DNA of 64,000 nucleotides from an uncultured Paracoccaceae bacterium (GTDB lineage: Bacteria; Pseudomonadota; Alphaproteobacteria; Rhodobacterales; Rhodobacteraceae), in NCBI GenBank assembly GCA_938049225.1, contig CALICM010000005.1:24068-88067 (forward strand), read 5' to 3'. Numbering within the stretch: the stretch's first letter is position 1; the number at the start of each line of letters is the position of its first letter. Under the pieces are notes generated by a model. That model was given only the letters and a program-made list of their open reading frames with translations, had not been told where the DNA came from and searched no databases. This document shows, in pieces, positions 10,049-17,811 of this stretch. A program made the translations under genes and the position numbers.

Positions 10049-11140
10049 TCAGGATCCTTTCGCAAGCGTCTCGACCAGATCCGCCAAAACCTCGGCCGCG
10101 TCGGGTTTGCCCAAACGACGCGCCGCGGCGGCTGCCTGGGCCGCCCGGGTGGGATCGGCCAGAAAGCCCGCGATATGCCCGGCCAACACCTGGGGTGTCA
10201 ATCCGTTTTCCGGCGCTAAAATCGCTGCTCCCGCGTCCACCATACCACGCGCATTCGACGTCTGCTCATCCCGGATCGCCTGCGCTAAGGGCACCAAAAT
10301 CGCGGGGCGCCCGATCACCGTCAGATCCGCGATCGTCGAGGCCCCGGCCCGGGAGATCACCAACTGCGCCCGCGCCAACCGTTGCGGCATATCATCGAAA
10401 AAGGGCCGGATGTCCGCCGGTAATCCCAGCACCATAAAAGCGCTACGGACCTCGTCCTCATCCGCCTCGCGCGCCTGTTGGCTGATCACCAACCGCCCAC
10501 GCAGATCCTCGGGCAGCAGCGCGATCGCCTCGGGCACGACTCGCATCACGCTGGCCCCCTGGCTGCCACCAAAAACAAGCACCTCAATCGGCCCATCCTC
10601 GCTGGGCGGATGATACCGGCAATCGGCCACAACCCGCACTTTGGTCCGCACCGGATTGCCCACATGCCGACCCGGGATGCCGCCCGGGATCGTGGTTGGC
10701 CAGGTGCCGCAGGCAACCACATTCACCCGCTTTGCAAAGACCTGATTGACCCGCCCCAACACACCGTTCTGCTCGTGGATAAGTCGCGGCACGCGCAGAA
10801 CCCAGGCCGCCGCCATCGCAGGCAGCGCCGGATACCCCCCGAACCCCGCCACCACAGCCGGTCGGTCGCGAAGCATCGCCCAAACAGCGCCCAAAATGCC
10901 AAGACCAATCCACAGCGGCACAACGGCTTTGGCCATCACCCCGCCGCGCGCAAAAGTGGCCGAGCGCAGCACCTGCCGTTCCACCGCCTCAGGGAAGCCA
11001 CCGGCATAGCGCGCACCCCGCAGATCCGTGCTCAGCTTCACCCGCCAACCGCGGCGCAGCATCTCCTCGGCCAAGGCTTGCGCGGGGAACATGTGCCCCC
11101 CGGTGCCGCCCGCCGCGATCACAACCAACGGGGTCTTCAC
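10049..11140 (-). CDS. murG: Lipid II synthase MurG
   Basis: MurG is the peripheral inner-membrane glycosyltransferase that adds GlcNAc to lipid I, giving lipid II. The 363-residue GT28/GT-B protein has the N-terminal glycine loop [21 protein letters not shown], the donor-site loop [11 protein letters not shown], and the UDP-GlcNAc binding stretch [23 protein letters not shown]. It starts with GTG at 11140, and the codon overlaps the ftsW stop (GTGA), so translation is coupled to ftsW. Length is normal for the family. Confidence 0.96.
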   Translation of the reverse strand: MKTPLVVIAAGGTGGHMFPAQALAEEMLRRGWRVKLSTDLRGARYAGGFPEAVERQVLRSATFARGGVMAKAVVPLWIGLGILGAVWAMLRDRPAVVAGFGGYPALPAMAAAWVLRVPRLIHEQNGVLGRVNQVFAKRVNVVACGTWPTTIPGGIPGRHVGNPVRTKVRVVADCRYHPPSEDGPIEVLVFGGSQGASVMRVVPEAIALLPEDLRGRLVISQQAREADEDEVRSAFMVLGLPADIRPFFDDMPQRLARAQLVISRAGASTIADLTVIGRPAILVPLAQAIRDEQTSNARGMVDAGAAILAPENGLTPQVLAGHIAGFLADPTRAAQAAAAARRLGKPDAAEVLADLVETLAKGS

Positions 11141-12297
11141 CGACCCCGTCCAATAAACTCAGACAGATGATCCTGAGGCCGCGCCCGCGTCAGCGCCAAG
11201 AGCATGCCCATCGACAGCCCCGCCGCCAGCAACGACGATCCACCGTAGCTTACGAACGGCAGCGTCATCCCCTTGGCGGGCAACAGCCGCACGGCGACAC
11301 CCAGGTTGATCAAGGCTTGCATCCCAAACAGGGCCGCCAGCCCAGTGCCCGCCAGCCGCACGAAGGGGTCCCGCTCGCGCACCAGCCGCACGAACGACCG
11401 GATCACCACCATCGAAAACAGCACAATGATCAACAGGCAGATCAGCAGCCCATATTCCTCGGCCGCGACCGCAATGATGAAGTCAGTATGCGCATCGGGC
11501 AGCGACCACTTCACCGTGCCTTCGCCCACGCCGACGCCGAAAATCCCGCCCTCCTGAATCGCATTCCCGGCAAAGCCTATCTGGGTCCGATCCAGATCCG
11601 GGCTGAGGAACCCATCGATGCGCCGGGCCACATGCTCGGAATTGGCATAGGCAAAGACGCCCGCCGCCAGCACGCCTGCGGCAACCAAAACCAGCAATAG
11701 AATTGGCGCACCGGCGATAAAATACATCAGCCCCCAACTGGCCAGGATCAAACAAGCCTGGCCAAAGTCCGGTTGCAGCGCCAGCATCAGCGCCAGCACA
11801 ATCGCTGTGATAAACGACAGGGTCTTGCCCGGCGGTCCACCGATATCGGTACTCGCCGCCATCAGCCATGCGGCAAAAATCACGAACCCTGGTTTCAAGA
11901 ACTCCGAGGGCTGCACGCTGGCGAAGCCCAGCGAGTACCACCGCACGGCACCCTTGCCGAAATCCGTGCCCAGCATCGGCAGCAGGGCCACCGCGACAGC
12001 GGCAATCCCAAACCCAAGGATCGCTTTGCGCCGGATCTGCGTGGGCGACAGCATCGAGGCGACAATCATCGCCACCAGCGCCACCATCCCAAAGACCGCC
12101 TGCCGCGTCACATAGTGAAACGGCTCCAACCCATTGCGCTGGGCAAGCGGGGGCGAGGCCGCGAGCCCCAGCAACATCCCCACCAGAAACAAACCGACCA
12201 CGGCCCCAAGCGACCAGCGATCCACCGTCCGCCACCAACGCGGCAACAGCGGCTCGCCCGGCTTGGCGGCAACCGATCCATACACCATTTCGGTCAT
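11137..12297 (-). CDS. ftsW: Septal peptidoglycan polymerase FtsW
   Basis: FtsW is the SEDS-family polymerase that builds septal glycan from lipid II together with FtsI. The 386 residues have about ten membrane helices and the SEDS motifs: [18 protein letters not shown], the catalytic-loop aspartate in [17 protein letters not shown], and the C-terminal [13 protein letters not shown]. It is preceded by a 181-bp gap, so murD, the methyltransferase remnant and the MFS gene do not couple to it. A promoter in that gap, or read-through from the MFS gene, would be needed. It is followed directly by murG. Confidence 0.95.
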   Translation of the reverse strand: MTEMVYGSVAAKPGEPLLPRWWRTVDRWSLGAVVGLFLVGMLLGLAASPPLAQRNGLEPFHYVTRQAVFGMVALVAMIVASMLSPTQIRRKAILGFGIAAVAVALLPMLGTDFGKGAVRWYSLGFASVQPSEFLKPGFVIFAAWLMAASTDIGGPPGKTLSFITAIVLALMLALQPDFGQACLILASWGLMYFIAGAPILLLVLVAAGVLAAGVFAYANSEHVARRIDGFLSPDLDRTQIGFAGNAIQEGGIFGVGVGEGTVKWSLPDAHTDFIIAVAAEEYGLLICLLIIVLFSMVVIRSFVRLVRERDPFVRLAGTGLAALFGMQALINLGVAVRLLPAKGMTLPFVSYGGSSLLAAGLSMGMLLALTRARPQDHLSEFIGRGR

Positions 12298-12478
12298 AAC
12301 GACCTGCCCTTAAACCGACGCCCTTCGGCGCCCCTGCCTCTGACTGCCCGCTTGTACCGCAGGTCTAGCCCCTGTCTTCCGCCGCGCAGCCTAGCCGGTT
12401 TCGCATCGGCACGCTAGTCCTTTGCCACCCTCTTCGCGCGGTCTCCGGCGCCCTAAACAACCGCATCACGGGCCGGGC

Positions 12479-13717
12479 TCACGTCAACCGCAGCCGCATC
12501 AATCCATAGCCAGCAACCCCAGCCATCCCCACAGCCCCAACCCAATACGGCAAACGCAGAGCCGCCTCGCGCCCCAGCCCAGGCTCGGCCCAGGCCACCA
12601 AAACGCCGCCCAGCAGGGCACCCAGCGGCATCATTCCCCAGCCAAAGAACCGGTAAATGCTGTTCACCCGCCCCAGCAGCCCATCGGGGATCAACCGCTG
12701 GCGATAAGACACGGTCACCACATTCCACAGTAGTGAGGCAAAGGTCTCCAGAAACAACGCCATACCCGCAATTATAGGGTCCGAGGTCAACGCGATCACG
12801 ACCAAAGGCACCGGGAACATCAACAGCGCCAAATGCAGGCTTCGCTGCCGCCCCAGCAGATCCACGATCTTCGGACAGACCATACCGCCCAGCACGCCAC
12901 CTGCAGCCCCTGCAATCAGCAACAGACCATAGCCTGCGGCCGACAGGCCCAGAACCTCCTGCGAGACCAGGATCAGAACCGTCACCGCCATAAAGGACGC
13001 CGCGTTCAACACCCCCAGCATCACCGCCAGTTGCAGGATCGCCCGATGTGCCAGCATCCAGCGCGCGCCCTCGATCACCTCCGCCCAGACCCTCTGACGC
13101 AGCGGCGCCACCCGGACCGGCATCGCCACGCACCACATCACCCAAGCCGCCAGCCCGAATGTCACGGCGTTCATCAGAAAGGGCGCGGGCACCGCCCATG
13201 CAATCAAAACGCCCGCCAGCGGCGGCCCCAGGAACGAGCCCATGATCAGTTCGACGCTCCAAAGCTGCCCGTTGGCCCGCTCCAGGTCTGCTGCCGGGAT
13301 AACCGACGGCAGGGCGGTTTGTGCCGCATTGTCCCGCACCACCTCGGCCATGCCCAAAAAGAACGCCAACCCCGACAACGCCAGGATATAGGTCGTCGCG
13401 TCGCCTTGCCCCATGGGCAGGGCCGGAAAACTCAGGATTAGCCCGATGATCCCCGTTGTAAGCAACAGCCGGAACGCATCCGCCTGCACCATCAACCGCC
13501 GCCGATCGAACCGATCCGTGATCACCCCTGCTGGGATCGCGAACAACAACCATGGCAGCCGCGTCGCAAAAGCCACCAGCGAGATCAAAAGAGGGTCTCG
13601 CGTGATCAAGGTGGCCAACCACGGAAAGGCCAGCGCCGAAATCCCATCCCCTAAATTCGACACGGCCGAGGCCGAGAACATCAGCCGAAAATTACGATTG
13701 ACCACCAGCAATGACAT
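12479..13717 (-). CDS. MFS transporter of the EntS-like (MFS_3) type
   Basis: A 412-residue major facilitator protein with about twelve membrane helices. Family features are the MFS loop 2-3 motif (GVITDRFDRRRLMVQADA), the opening RNFRLMFSASAVSNLGDGI, typical of the EntS/siderophore-exporter and macrolide-exporter branch, and GPPLAGVLIAWAVPAPF in helix 5. The substrate cannot be told from sequence; drug or siderophore export is the usual role. I use ATG 13717 (MSLLVVNRNF); a TTG six codons earlier is possible and neither has a strong Shine-Dalgarno. It sits between ftsW and the methyltransferase remnant, where most relatives have murD beside ftsW, so it is an accessory insertion in the dcw cluster. 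Confidence 0.85.
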   Translation of the reverse strand: MSLLVVNRNFRLMFSASAVSNLGDGISALAFPWLATLITRDPLLISLVAFATRLPWLLFAIPAGVITDRFDRRRLMVQADAFRLLLTTGIIGLILSFPALPMGQGDATTYILALSGLAFFLGMAEVVRDNAAQTALPSVIPAADLERANGQLWSVELIMGSFLGPPLAGVLIAWAVPAPFLMNAVTFGLAAWVMWCVAMPVRVAPLRQRVWAEVIEGARWMLAHRAILQLAVMLGVLNAASFMAVTVLILVSQEVLGLSAAGYGLLLIAGAAGGVLGGMVCPKIVDLLGRQRSLHLALLMFPVPLVVIALTSDPIIAGMALFLETFASLLWNVVTVSYRQRLIPDGLLGRVNSIYRFFGWGMMPLGALLGGVLVAWAEPGLGREAALRLPYWVGAVGMAGVAGYGLMRLRLT

Positions 13718-13932
13718 CCACACAACAGGGGCCAAGGGACCGGTGCTGTCAACAGCCAGAGCGGGATAGGCCCCCCCAAGCTATGCCAAAGCAATCGGGA
13801 TAAAGTATTTGCACACGCGACAGGCTGGGGCCCACTCCCGCAGCGGGCAACCGTCCACCCGGGATCATCAAGGGCAAGGCACCTTTCTCGCAACTACCGA
13901 TCCCTCAGAACACAGATCGCTTTGACAGCCGC

Positions 13933-13946
13933 TTGATCCGTATCAA
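13933..13946 (+). promoter_or_regulatory. FNR-type box upstream of the TraR/DksA-like gene
   Basis: TTGATCCGTATCAA is a perfect TTGAT-N4-ATCAA dyad, the FNR/FnrL consensus. It is centred about 41 bp before 13981. An extended -10-like TGCTAGGGT lies at 13967-13975, so the spacing fits class II activation. The next gene starts at 14004 with GGAGG at 13994-13998. Low-oxygen control of that gene is inferred. Confidence 0.7.
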
Positions 13947-14003
13947 TGTGATGGGCCACGCGCCCCTGCTAGGGTCCCTCCACCTGAAGGGATGGAGGAC
14001 ACC

Positions 14004-14321
14004 ATGACGGCATGGAACGCCAAAAGGGTACAACTGCAAGCGCGCCGAGACGAACTGACGGGGCGCTTGCAGCACTTTGAGGAGGCATTGGACGCGCCCG
14101 CCCCTCGCGACGCCGAAGACCGCGCAACAGAGCGCGAAGACGACGAGGTCATGGAACGGCTGGGCAACGCGGGGCTGGCCGAGATCGAGAAGATCGACGC
14201 AGCACTAGCCCGCATCAACGAGGGCACCTACGGCGTCTGTCAAAACTGCGGCGAGCAGATCCTTGCGGAACGGCTCAACGTTCTGCCCTACACCCCGCTC
14301 TGCCGCCGCTGTGCATCCTGA
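14004..14321 (+). CDS. TraR/DksA family zinc-finger protein
   Basis: The 105-residue protein has an N-terminal coiled-coil region (residues 5-60, rich in Glu, Arg and Leu) and a C-terminal zinc finger C-x2-C...C-x2-C (GVCQNCGEQI...PLCRRCAS), the layout of TraR/DksA proteins that bind the RNA polymerase secondary channel. It is shorter than DksA (about 150), so it is closer to TraR/YbiI-size members. The ATG at 14004 has GGAGG five bases before it; an in-frame ATG at 13992 would consume that Shine-Dalgarno. An FNR box lies upstream. It is on the plus strand, against the dcw direction, and leads a two-gene unit. Confidence 0.88.
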   Translation: MTAWNAKRVQLQARRDELTGRLQHFEEALDAPAPRDAEDRATEREDDEVMERLGNAGLAEIEKIDAALARINEGTYGVCQNCGEQILAERLNVLPYTPLCRRCAS

Positions 14322-14324
14322 CCG

Positions 14325-14561
14325 ATGTTCGAAACCCTAAAAGCTTCGGTCTATGCGTTGCTGGACGAGATCATCGCCCAGCCCGAAGACCCCCATGCGC
14401 TGCAAGAGCGCCTGCGAGAGGAATTGCAACAAATGCGCGCGCTCGGACAAGCCATGCCTCAAGACCTAGTGGCGCTCGAACACTGGCTGGACGACGCGCT
14501 AAGCCTTCCGCCCGAAACCCGCCCGCCGATGCCAGCCGAACTTTCGCAAAGGAAAACATAA
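14325..14561 (+). CDS. Small protein of unknown function after the TraR/DksA-like gene
   Basis: This 78-residue, charged, mostly helical protein (FETLKASVYALLDEIIAQPEDPHALQ and so on) starts 3 bp after the TraR/DksA-like stop codon, so it is almost certainly co-transcribed with it. I see no signal peptide, membrane helix or cysteine motif. Its pattern of Leu and Glu suggests two or three helices, perhaps a bundle. I do not recognise a family. The close spacing to a putative FNR-controlled gene suggests that it belongs to the same response. Confidence 0.6.
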   Translation: MFETLKASVYALLDEIIAQPEDPHALQERLREELQQMRALGQAMPQDLVALEHWLDDALSLPPETRPPMPAELSQRKT

Positions 14562-14590
14562 GGCGTGTTATCGTAGGCGGCGATTGGTCT

Positions 14591-14695
14591 TACAGCGTTT
14601 CGCCTTTAACTTGAATCACCTAACGCTGCCTGAAATCATAGATTTCAACGCGTTAGGTGATGAGACATGTCTCAAGGTAAAGTCGAAACGCTTTA
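14591..14695 (+). repeat. 101-bp palindromic mobile element, copy A, flanked by TA
   Basis: A 101-bp unit (14593-14693) flanked by TA on both sides (14591-14592, 14694-14695). Its ends are inverted repeats (left AGCGTTTCGCCTTTA, right reading inward AAGCGTTTCGACTTTA). Inside are a second dyad, TCACCTAACGC with GCGTTAGGTGA, and a third, GAAATC-ATA-GATTTC, so the unit folds as nested hairpins. It matches copy B at 95 of 101 positions by my count, in inverted orientation. TA flanks and terminal inverted repeats fit a MITE of IS630/Tc1-mariner type. It carries no transposase. Confidence 0.85.
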
Positions 14696-14700
14696 GTGTC

Positions 14701-14754
14701 GCTCCGCCCGATAGGAGTCATCGGGCAACATCAGACCGTTTCCATGGGCGGAGC
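14701..14754. repeat. Inverted repeats between the two palindromic elements
   Basis: GCTCCGCCC (14701-14709) pairs with GGGCGGAGC (14746-14754). A second dyad, CCCGAT (14707-14712) with ATCGGG (14720-14725), overlaps the left arm, so the two folds exclude each other. A further stem, GAGCC-AATC-GGCTC, lies at 14822-14835. The 14696-14849 stretch has no convincing gene. It could hold the transcript end for the murD/methyltransferase unit or relics of other insertions. Confidence 0.45.
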
Positions 14755-14849
14755 TCATTCCGTACTCAACAAACCAAGTTTCAAGCAATTGGCTGTGGCC
14801 TACCGCGCCGCTTAACGCTCCGAGCCAATCGGCTCCAAGGCGTAGCCTG

Positions 14850-15558
14850 TCAGTTGTCGCGTACAATCAGCCAAACCGTGTGTAAATCGACAGTTGGATC
14901 CTCGGGCGCGAAATCCAACACGTGGCACCCCGCTTCGGTGATCAAAGCCTCATAGACTTTAAAGCGTTTCGCCTTTACCTTGAGACATGTTTCGTCACCT
15001 AACGCGTTGAAATCTATGATTTCAGGCAGCGTTAGGTGATTCAAGTTTAAGGCGAAGCGCTCTAGGCGCCAGCGACGCGTGATAGACCGCCTCGCCCCCC
15101 ACCTTCCCCATGACATCCCCATCGCGCGGCCCGGTTGTCATCAACAGCCGCCTACCCTGCGCCAAATGCGCTAGGATCCGCAGCAGGCACGGCCCTTGAT
15201 CCTCTCGCTTGAGATGGAAGAAACTGTCCCAGGCAACAATCGCGGCAAACGGCTCGCCCAGATCCAGCACCCGCATATCGCCCTCGACCCACCGCGCGCC
15301 GGGTACCGCCGCCCGGGCCAGATCCAGCATCGGCCCCGCAAAATCTACACCGGTCAGCGCAAACCCTTGTGCATCCAACCAAGCCCCAATGGGCCGCCCC
15401 GAACCGCAGCCCAAATCCAGCACCGCCGCCCCAGCATCGAGCCCCACCGTCAGCCGTTTCAGCCATCCCAACTCGATCAGCGTCTTGCGCCGCTCCGCAT
15501 CCCACTGTGCCGCTTGCCGCACATAAACGCCGCGCACCGCCTCGGGCGTGGCTGTCAT
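14850..15558 (-). pseudogene. SAM-dependent methyltransferase gene split by a 103-bp insertion
   Basis: A class I methyltransferase begins at ATG 15558, overlapping the murD stop in ATGA. Motif I (VLDLGCGSGRPIGAWL) and acidic motif II follow. After YHASLAP the frame runs into palindromic copy B and stops at 15022, leaving 178 residues with a foreign tail. The missing C-terminus (KVYEALITEAGCHVLDFAPED...) is intact on the far side of the element, 14850-14959, in another frame. Removing 103 bp (the 101-bp unit plus one TA) rejoins the two parts in frame as a 201-residue protein. The core SAM-binding fold is still encoded, so a shortened product might form, but the family C-terminus is lost. Confidence 0.85.
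14960..15064 (-). repeat. 101-bp palindromic mobile element, copy B, inside the methyltransferase gene
   Basis: The unit spans 14962-15062, flanked by TA at 14960-14961 and 15063-15064, and is the inverted counterpart of copy A with six differences. Length is identical (101 bp). One TA plus the unit is 103 bp, and its removal restores the methyltransferase reading frame, which shows that TA is the duplicated target. One frame through the element is open and would encode a peptide like RFALNLNHLTLPEIIDF in both copies. That is a property of the repeat, not a gene. Confidence 0.88.
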
Positions 15559-16946
15559 ACCAACCCTTCGACCAGCCGCACAAAGGCATCCCCGCGCGCC
15601 TCGAAGCTGTCGAACTGATCGAAACTGGCGCAAGCGGGGGCCAGCAGCACCGTGTCGCCCGGTTCCGCCTCGGCCGCCGCCGCCGCGACCGCCACCTCCA
15701 GCGTTCCGCTGACCTCATGCGGCACCGCGCCCAGGGTAACCGCAAATGCGTCACCCGCCGCCCCGATCAAATAGGCCTTGGCGACCTTTCCGAACAACGG
15801 CGCCAGCGCCTCGATCCCGCCGGCCTTGGGCTCGCCACCCACGATCCAACGCACCCGATCAAAGGCCCTTAGCGCCTGCGCCGCCGCATCCACGTTCGTC
15901 GCCTTGCTATCGTTCACAAAGGTCACACCACCACGGACCGCCACCACCTGGCTGCGATGCGCCAACCCCGGGTAGGACCGCAGCCCTTCCTCGATCTGAC
16001 GCGGCCCCAAGCCCAACGCCCGCAACACCGCCCAAGCCGCACAGGCGTTCTGATGGTTGTGTGCGCCGGGCAGACTGGCAACCCCGCGCAGATCGATCGC
16101 GGCCACCTGCCGCCCCCGCCGCCACTCGGCTAAAAAGCCCTTGCGCGCGAACACCGACCAACCATCCTTGATCTGCACCGAGTTCGCGATCCGGATCACC
16201 GGGTCCCCATTCTCGGCCACCTCGCGCATTTGGCCCGCCAGGAACCGCCCCTCCGCCTGATCCACCCCGATCACCGACCGCTCTGGCCCGCCTTCCGCGA
16301 ACAACCGCCGTTTGGCCGCGAAATACCCGCCGATTCCACCGTGCCGCTCCAGATGATCCGGGCTTAGGTTCAAGAACACTGCGATATCCGGCGCCAAGGC
16401 CCGGGCCAGTTCGATCTGATAGCTGCTGAGTTCCAGCACCACGACCTGGCCGTCAGTGGCAGGCTCCAGATCCAAAACCCCGCGCCCGATGTTGCCACCC
16501 ATCTGCACCGGCCGCCCAGCGGCCGTCAGACAATGTGCGATCAAAGCGGTCGTCGTCGATTTGCCATTCGACCCGGTGACACAAACCACCTGGGGCATCC
16601 GCTCCATCACCTCCCAATCGGCGTCGCCAAAAGACCGGAAGAACAGCCCCACATCGTTGTCGACCACGACCCCACGCGCCTGCGCCGCCGCGACGACCGG
16701 GTGCGGAGCGGGATACAAATGCGGGACCCCCGGGCTGACGACTAACGCCATCACGCCCTCCCACGCTGCATCCCGCCGCAGATCCGCCACCGCAAACCCC
16801 TCGGCCTCGGCCGGCCCGACATCGCCATCGTCCCAGCACACAACCTCGGCCCCACCAGCCCGCAACGCCCGCGCCGCCGTCAACCCCGAGCGGCCCAACC
16901 CCAGCACCGCCACCCGATGCCCAGCGTACCCTCGAACCGGGATCAT
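15555..16946 (-). CDS. murD: UDP-N-acetylmuramoyl-L-alanine--D-glutamate ligase MurD
   Basis: MurD adds D-glutamate to UDP-MurNAc-L-Ala with ATP. The 463 residues start at ATG 16946 ([21 protein letters not shown]). The N-domain loop [13 protein letters not shown] is followed by the Mur P-loop [18 protein letters not shown], the central-domain [11 protein letters not shown], and C-domain motifs [13 protein letters not shown] and [19 protein letters not shown]. The frame is open to 17036, but that extension covers a terminator-like hairpin. In most relatives murD directly follows mraY and precedes ftsW; here it is separated from both by accessory genes, so it may need its own promoter. Confidence 0.96.
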   Translation of the reverse strand: MIPVRGYAGHRVAVLGLGRSGLTAARALRAGGAEVVCWDDGDVGPAEAEGFAVADLRRDAAWEGVMALVVSPGVPHLYPAPHPVVAAAQARGVVVDNDVGLFFRSFGDADWEVMERMPQVVCVTGSNGKSTTTALIAHCLTAAGRPVQMGGNIGRGVLDLEPATDGQVVVLELSSYQIELARALAPDIAVFLNLSPDHLERHGGIGGYFAAKRRLFAEGGPERSVIGVDQAEGRFLAGQMREVAENGDPVIRIANSVQIKDGWSVFARKGFLAEWRRGRQVAAIDLRGVASLPGAHNHQNACAAWAVLRALGLGPRQIEEGLRSYPGLAHRSQVVAVRGGVTFVNDSKATNVDAAAQALRAFDRVRWIVGGEPKAGGIEALAPLFGKVAKAYLIGAAGDAFAVTLGAVPHEVSGTLEVAVAAAAAEAEPGDTVLLAPACASFDQFDSFEARGDAFVRLVEGLV

Positions 16947-16966
16947 ACCAGACCCCACTTTGTCCT

Positions 16967-16994
16967 CAAAATATCCCCGCCGGAGGCTCCGGCG
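16967..16994 (-). terminator. Hairpin plus ATATTTT after the SDR gene
   Basis: On the minus strand a CGCCGG/CCGGCG stem with loop AGCCT (16978-16994) is followed by GGGGATATTTTGAGGACAAAG. It lies between the SDR stop at 17026 and the murD start, so it could end the SDR transcript. The GGGGATATTT sequence recurs near 43495 and 63977. Confidence 0.5.
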
Positions 16995-17025
16995 CCACCC
17001 CCAAGCACCACACCTAAAAAACCCA

Positions 17026-17682
17026 TCACCACGCAATCACCTTACGGTCCCGAAAGAACCCGCCCGTCGGCCCATCCTCGGGCAGCGTCGCCAGCCATAT
17101 CGCCGTCTCCGCGCCTTCCTCGGGGCTGCGCGTCGCCCCCGCACCGCCCATCCGGGTCCGCACCCAGCCCGGGCACATCGCGTTGACCTTCACACCGGGC
17201 GGCAAATCCCGCGGCAACGCTTTGGTCAGCGCATTCAAAGACGCTTTCGCCACTCCATAAGCCCCCGGCCCCGCCAAACCTTCGGCAAAGCTGCCCCAGT
17301 CAGACGAGATATTTACAATGCGCCCCCAAGCAGTCTTGCGCCAGTGTCCCATATTCATGCGGATCAAATCAAAAGGCGCATGTACCATGACCAACATGGC
17401 GGTGGTAAATTCTGCGGGGTCCTCCAGCATCGAGACATCCTGCAACACACCCGCGTTGTTGACCAAGACGTCAACGCCGCCCAGGCCCTCCATCGCTTCG
17501 GAATAGACCTTGGGGTTCAGCAAATCCAAATGCACAGAACGGCACCCCAAGTCCGCGGCCGCAGCACGCCCCAAATCTGGATCCCGAGCGCCAATCGTCA
17601 CATCCAAACCGTAGGCAACCAGCCCGGCCGCGATCGCGCGCCCGATCCCCCGATTCCCCCCAGTAACCAAAGCTCGCCGCAT
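17026..17682 (-). CDS. Short-chain dehydrogenase/reductase (SDR)
   Basis: A 218-residue NAD(P)-dependent oxidoreductase of the classical SDR fold. It has the cofactor motif [15 protein letters not shown] at residues 7-21, NNAGVL near residue 75 (the structural NNAG motif), and [15 protein letters not shown], the active-site Y-x3-K, near residue 140. The catalytic serine lies in [10 protein letters not shown]. Substrate cannot be inferred. It is short for an SDR because the C-terminal substrate-binding part is reduced (typical length 240-260). It sits between the TPR gene and murD on the dcw strand and is not a usual dcw member. Confidence 0.88.
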   Translation of the reverse strand: MRRALVTGGNRGIGRAIAAGLVAYGLDVTIGARDPDLGRAAAADLGCRSVHLDLLNPKVYSEAMEGLGGVDVLVNNAGVLQDVSMLEDPAEFTTAMLVMVHAPFDLIRMNMGHWRKTAWGRIVNISSDWGSFAEGLAGPGAYGVAKASLNALTKALPRDLPPGVKVNAMCPGWVRTRMGGAGATRSPEEGAETAIWLATLPEDGPTGGFFRDRKVIAW

Positions 17683-17811
17683 CTCGCGCTATTTACCACA
17701 ACTTTCCGCAAACGTTCCCACCGGCGCCTCTCGGCGCCTGCGTCGACTCCTGATCTCTACTGTCATCAGAAACCACTGCTCATTGCTACCAGAGAGTGGG
17801 TCTCCTATCGA

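Noticed and set aside
14584..15122. Matching peptides RFALNLNHLTLPEIIDF on both strands, as if two related genes
   Set aside because: They are translations of the two inverted copies of the 101-bp palindromic element; one frame through it happens to be open.
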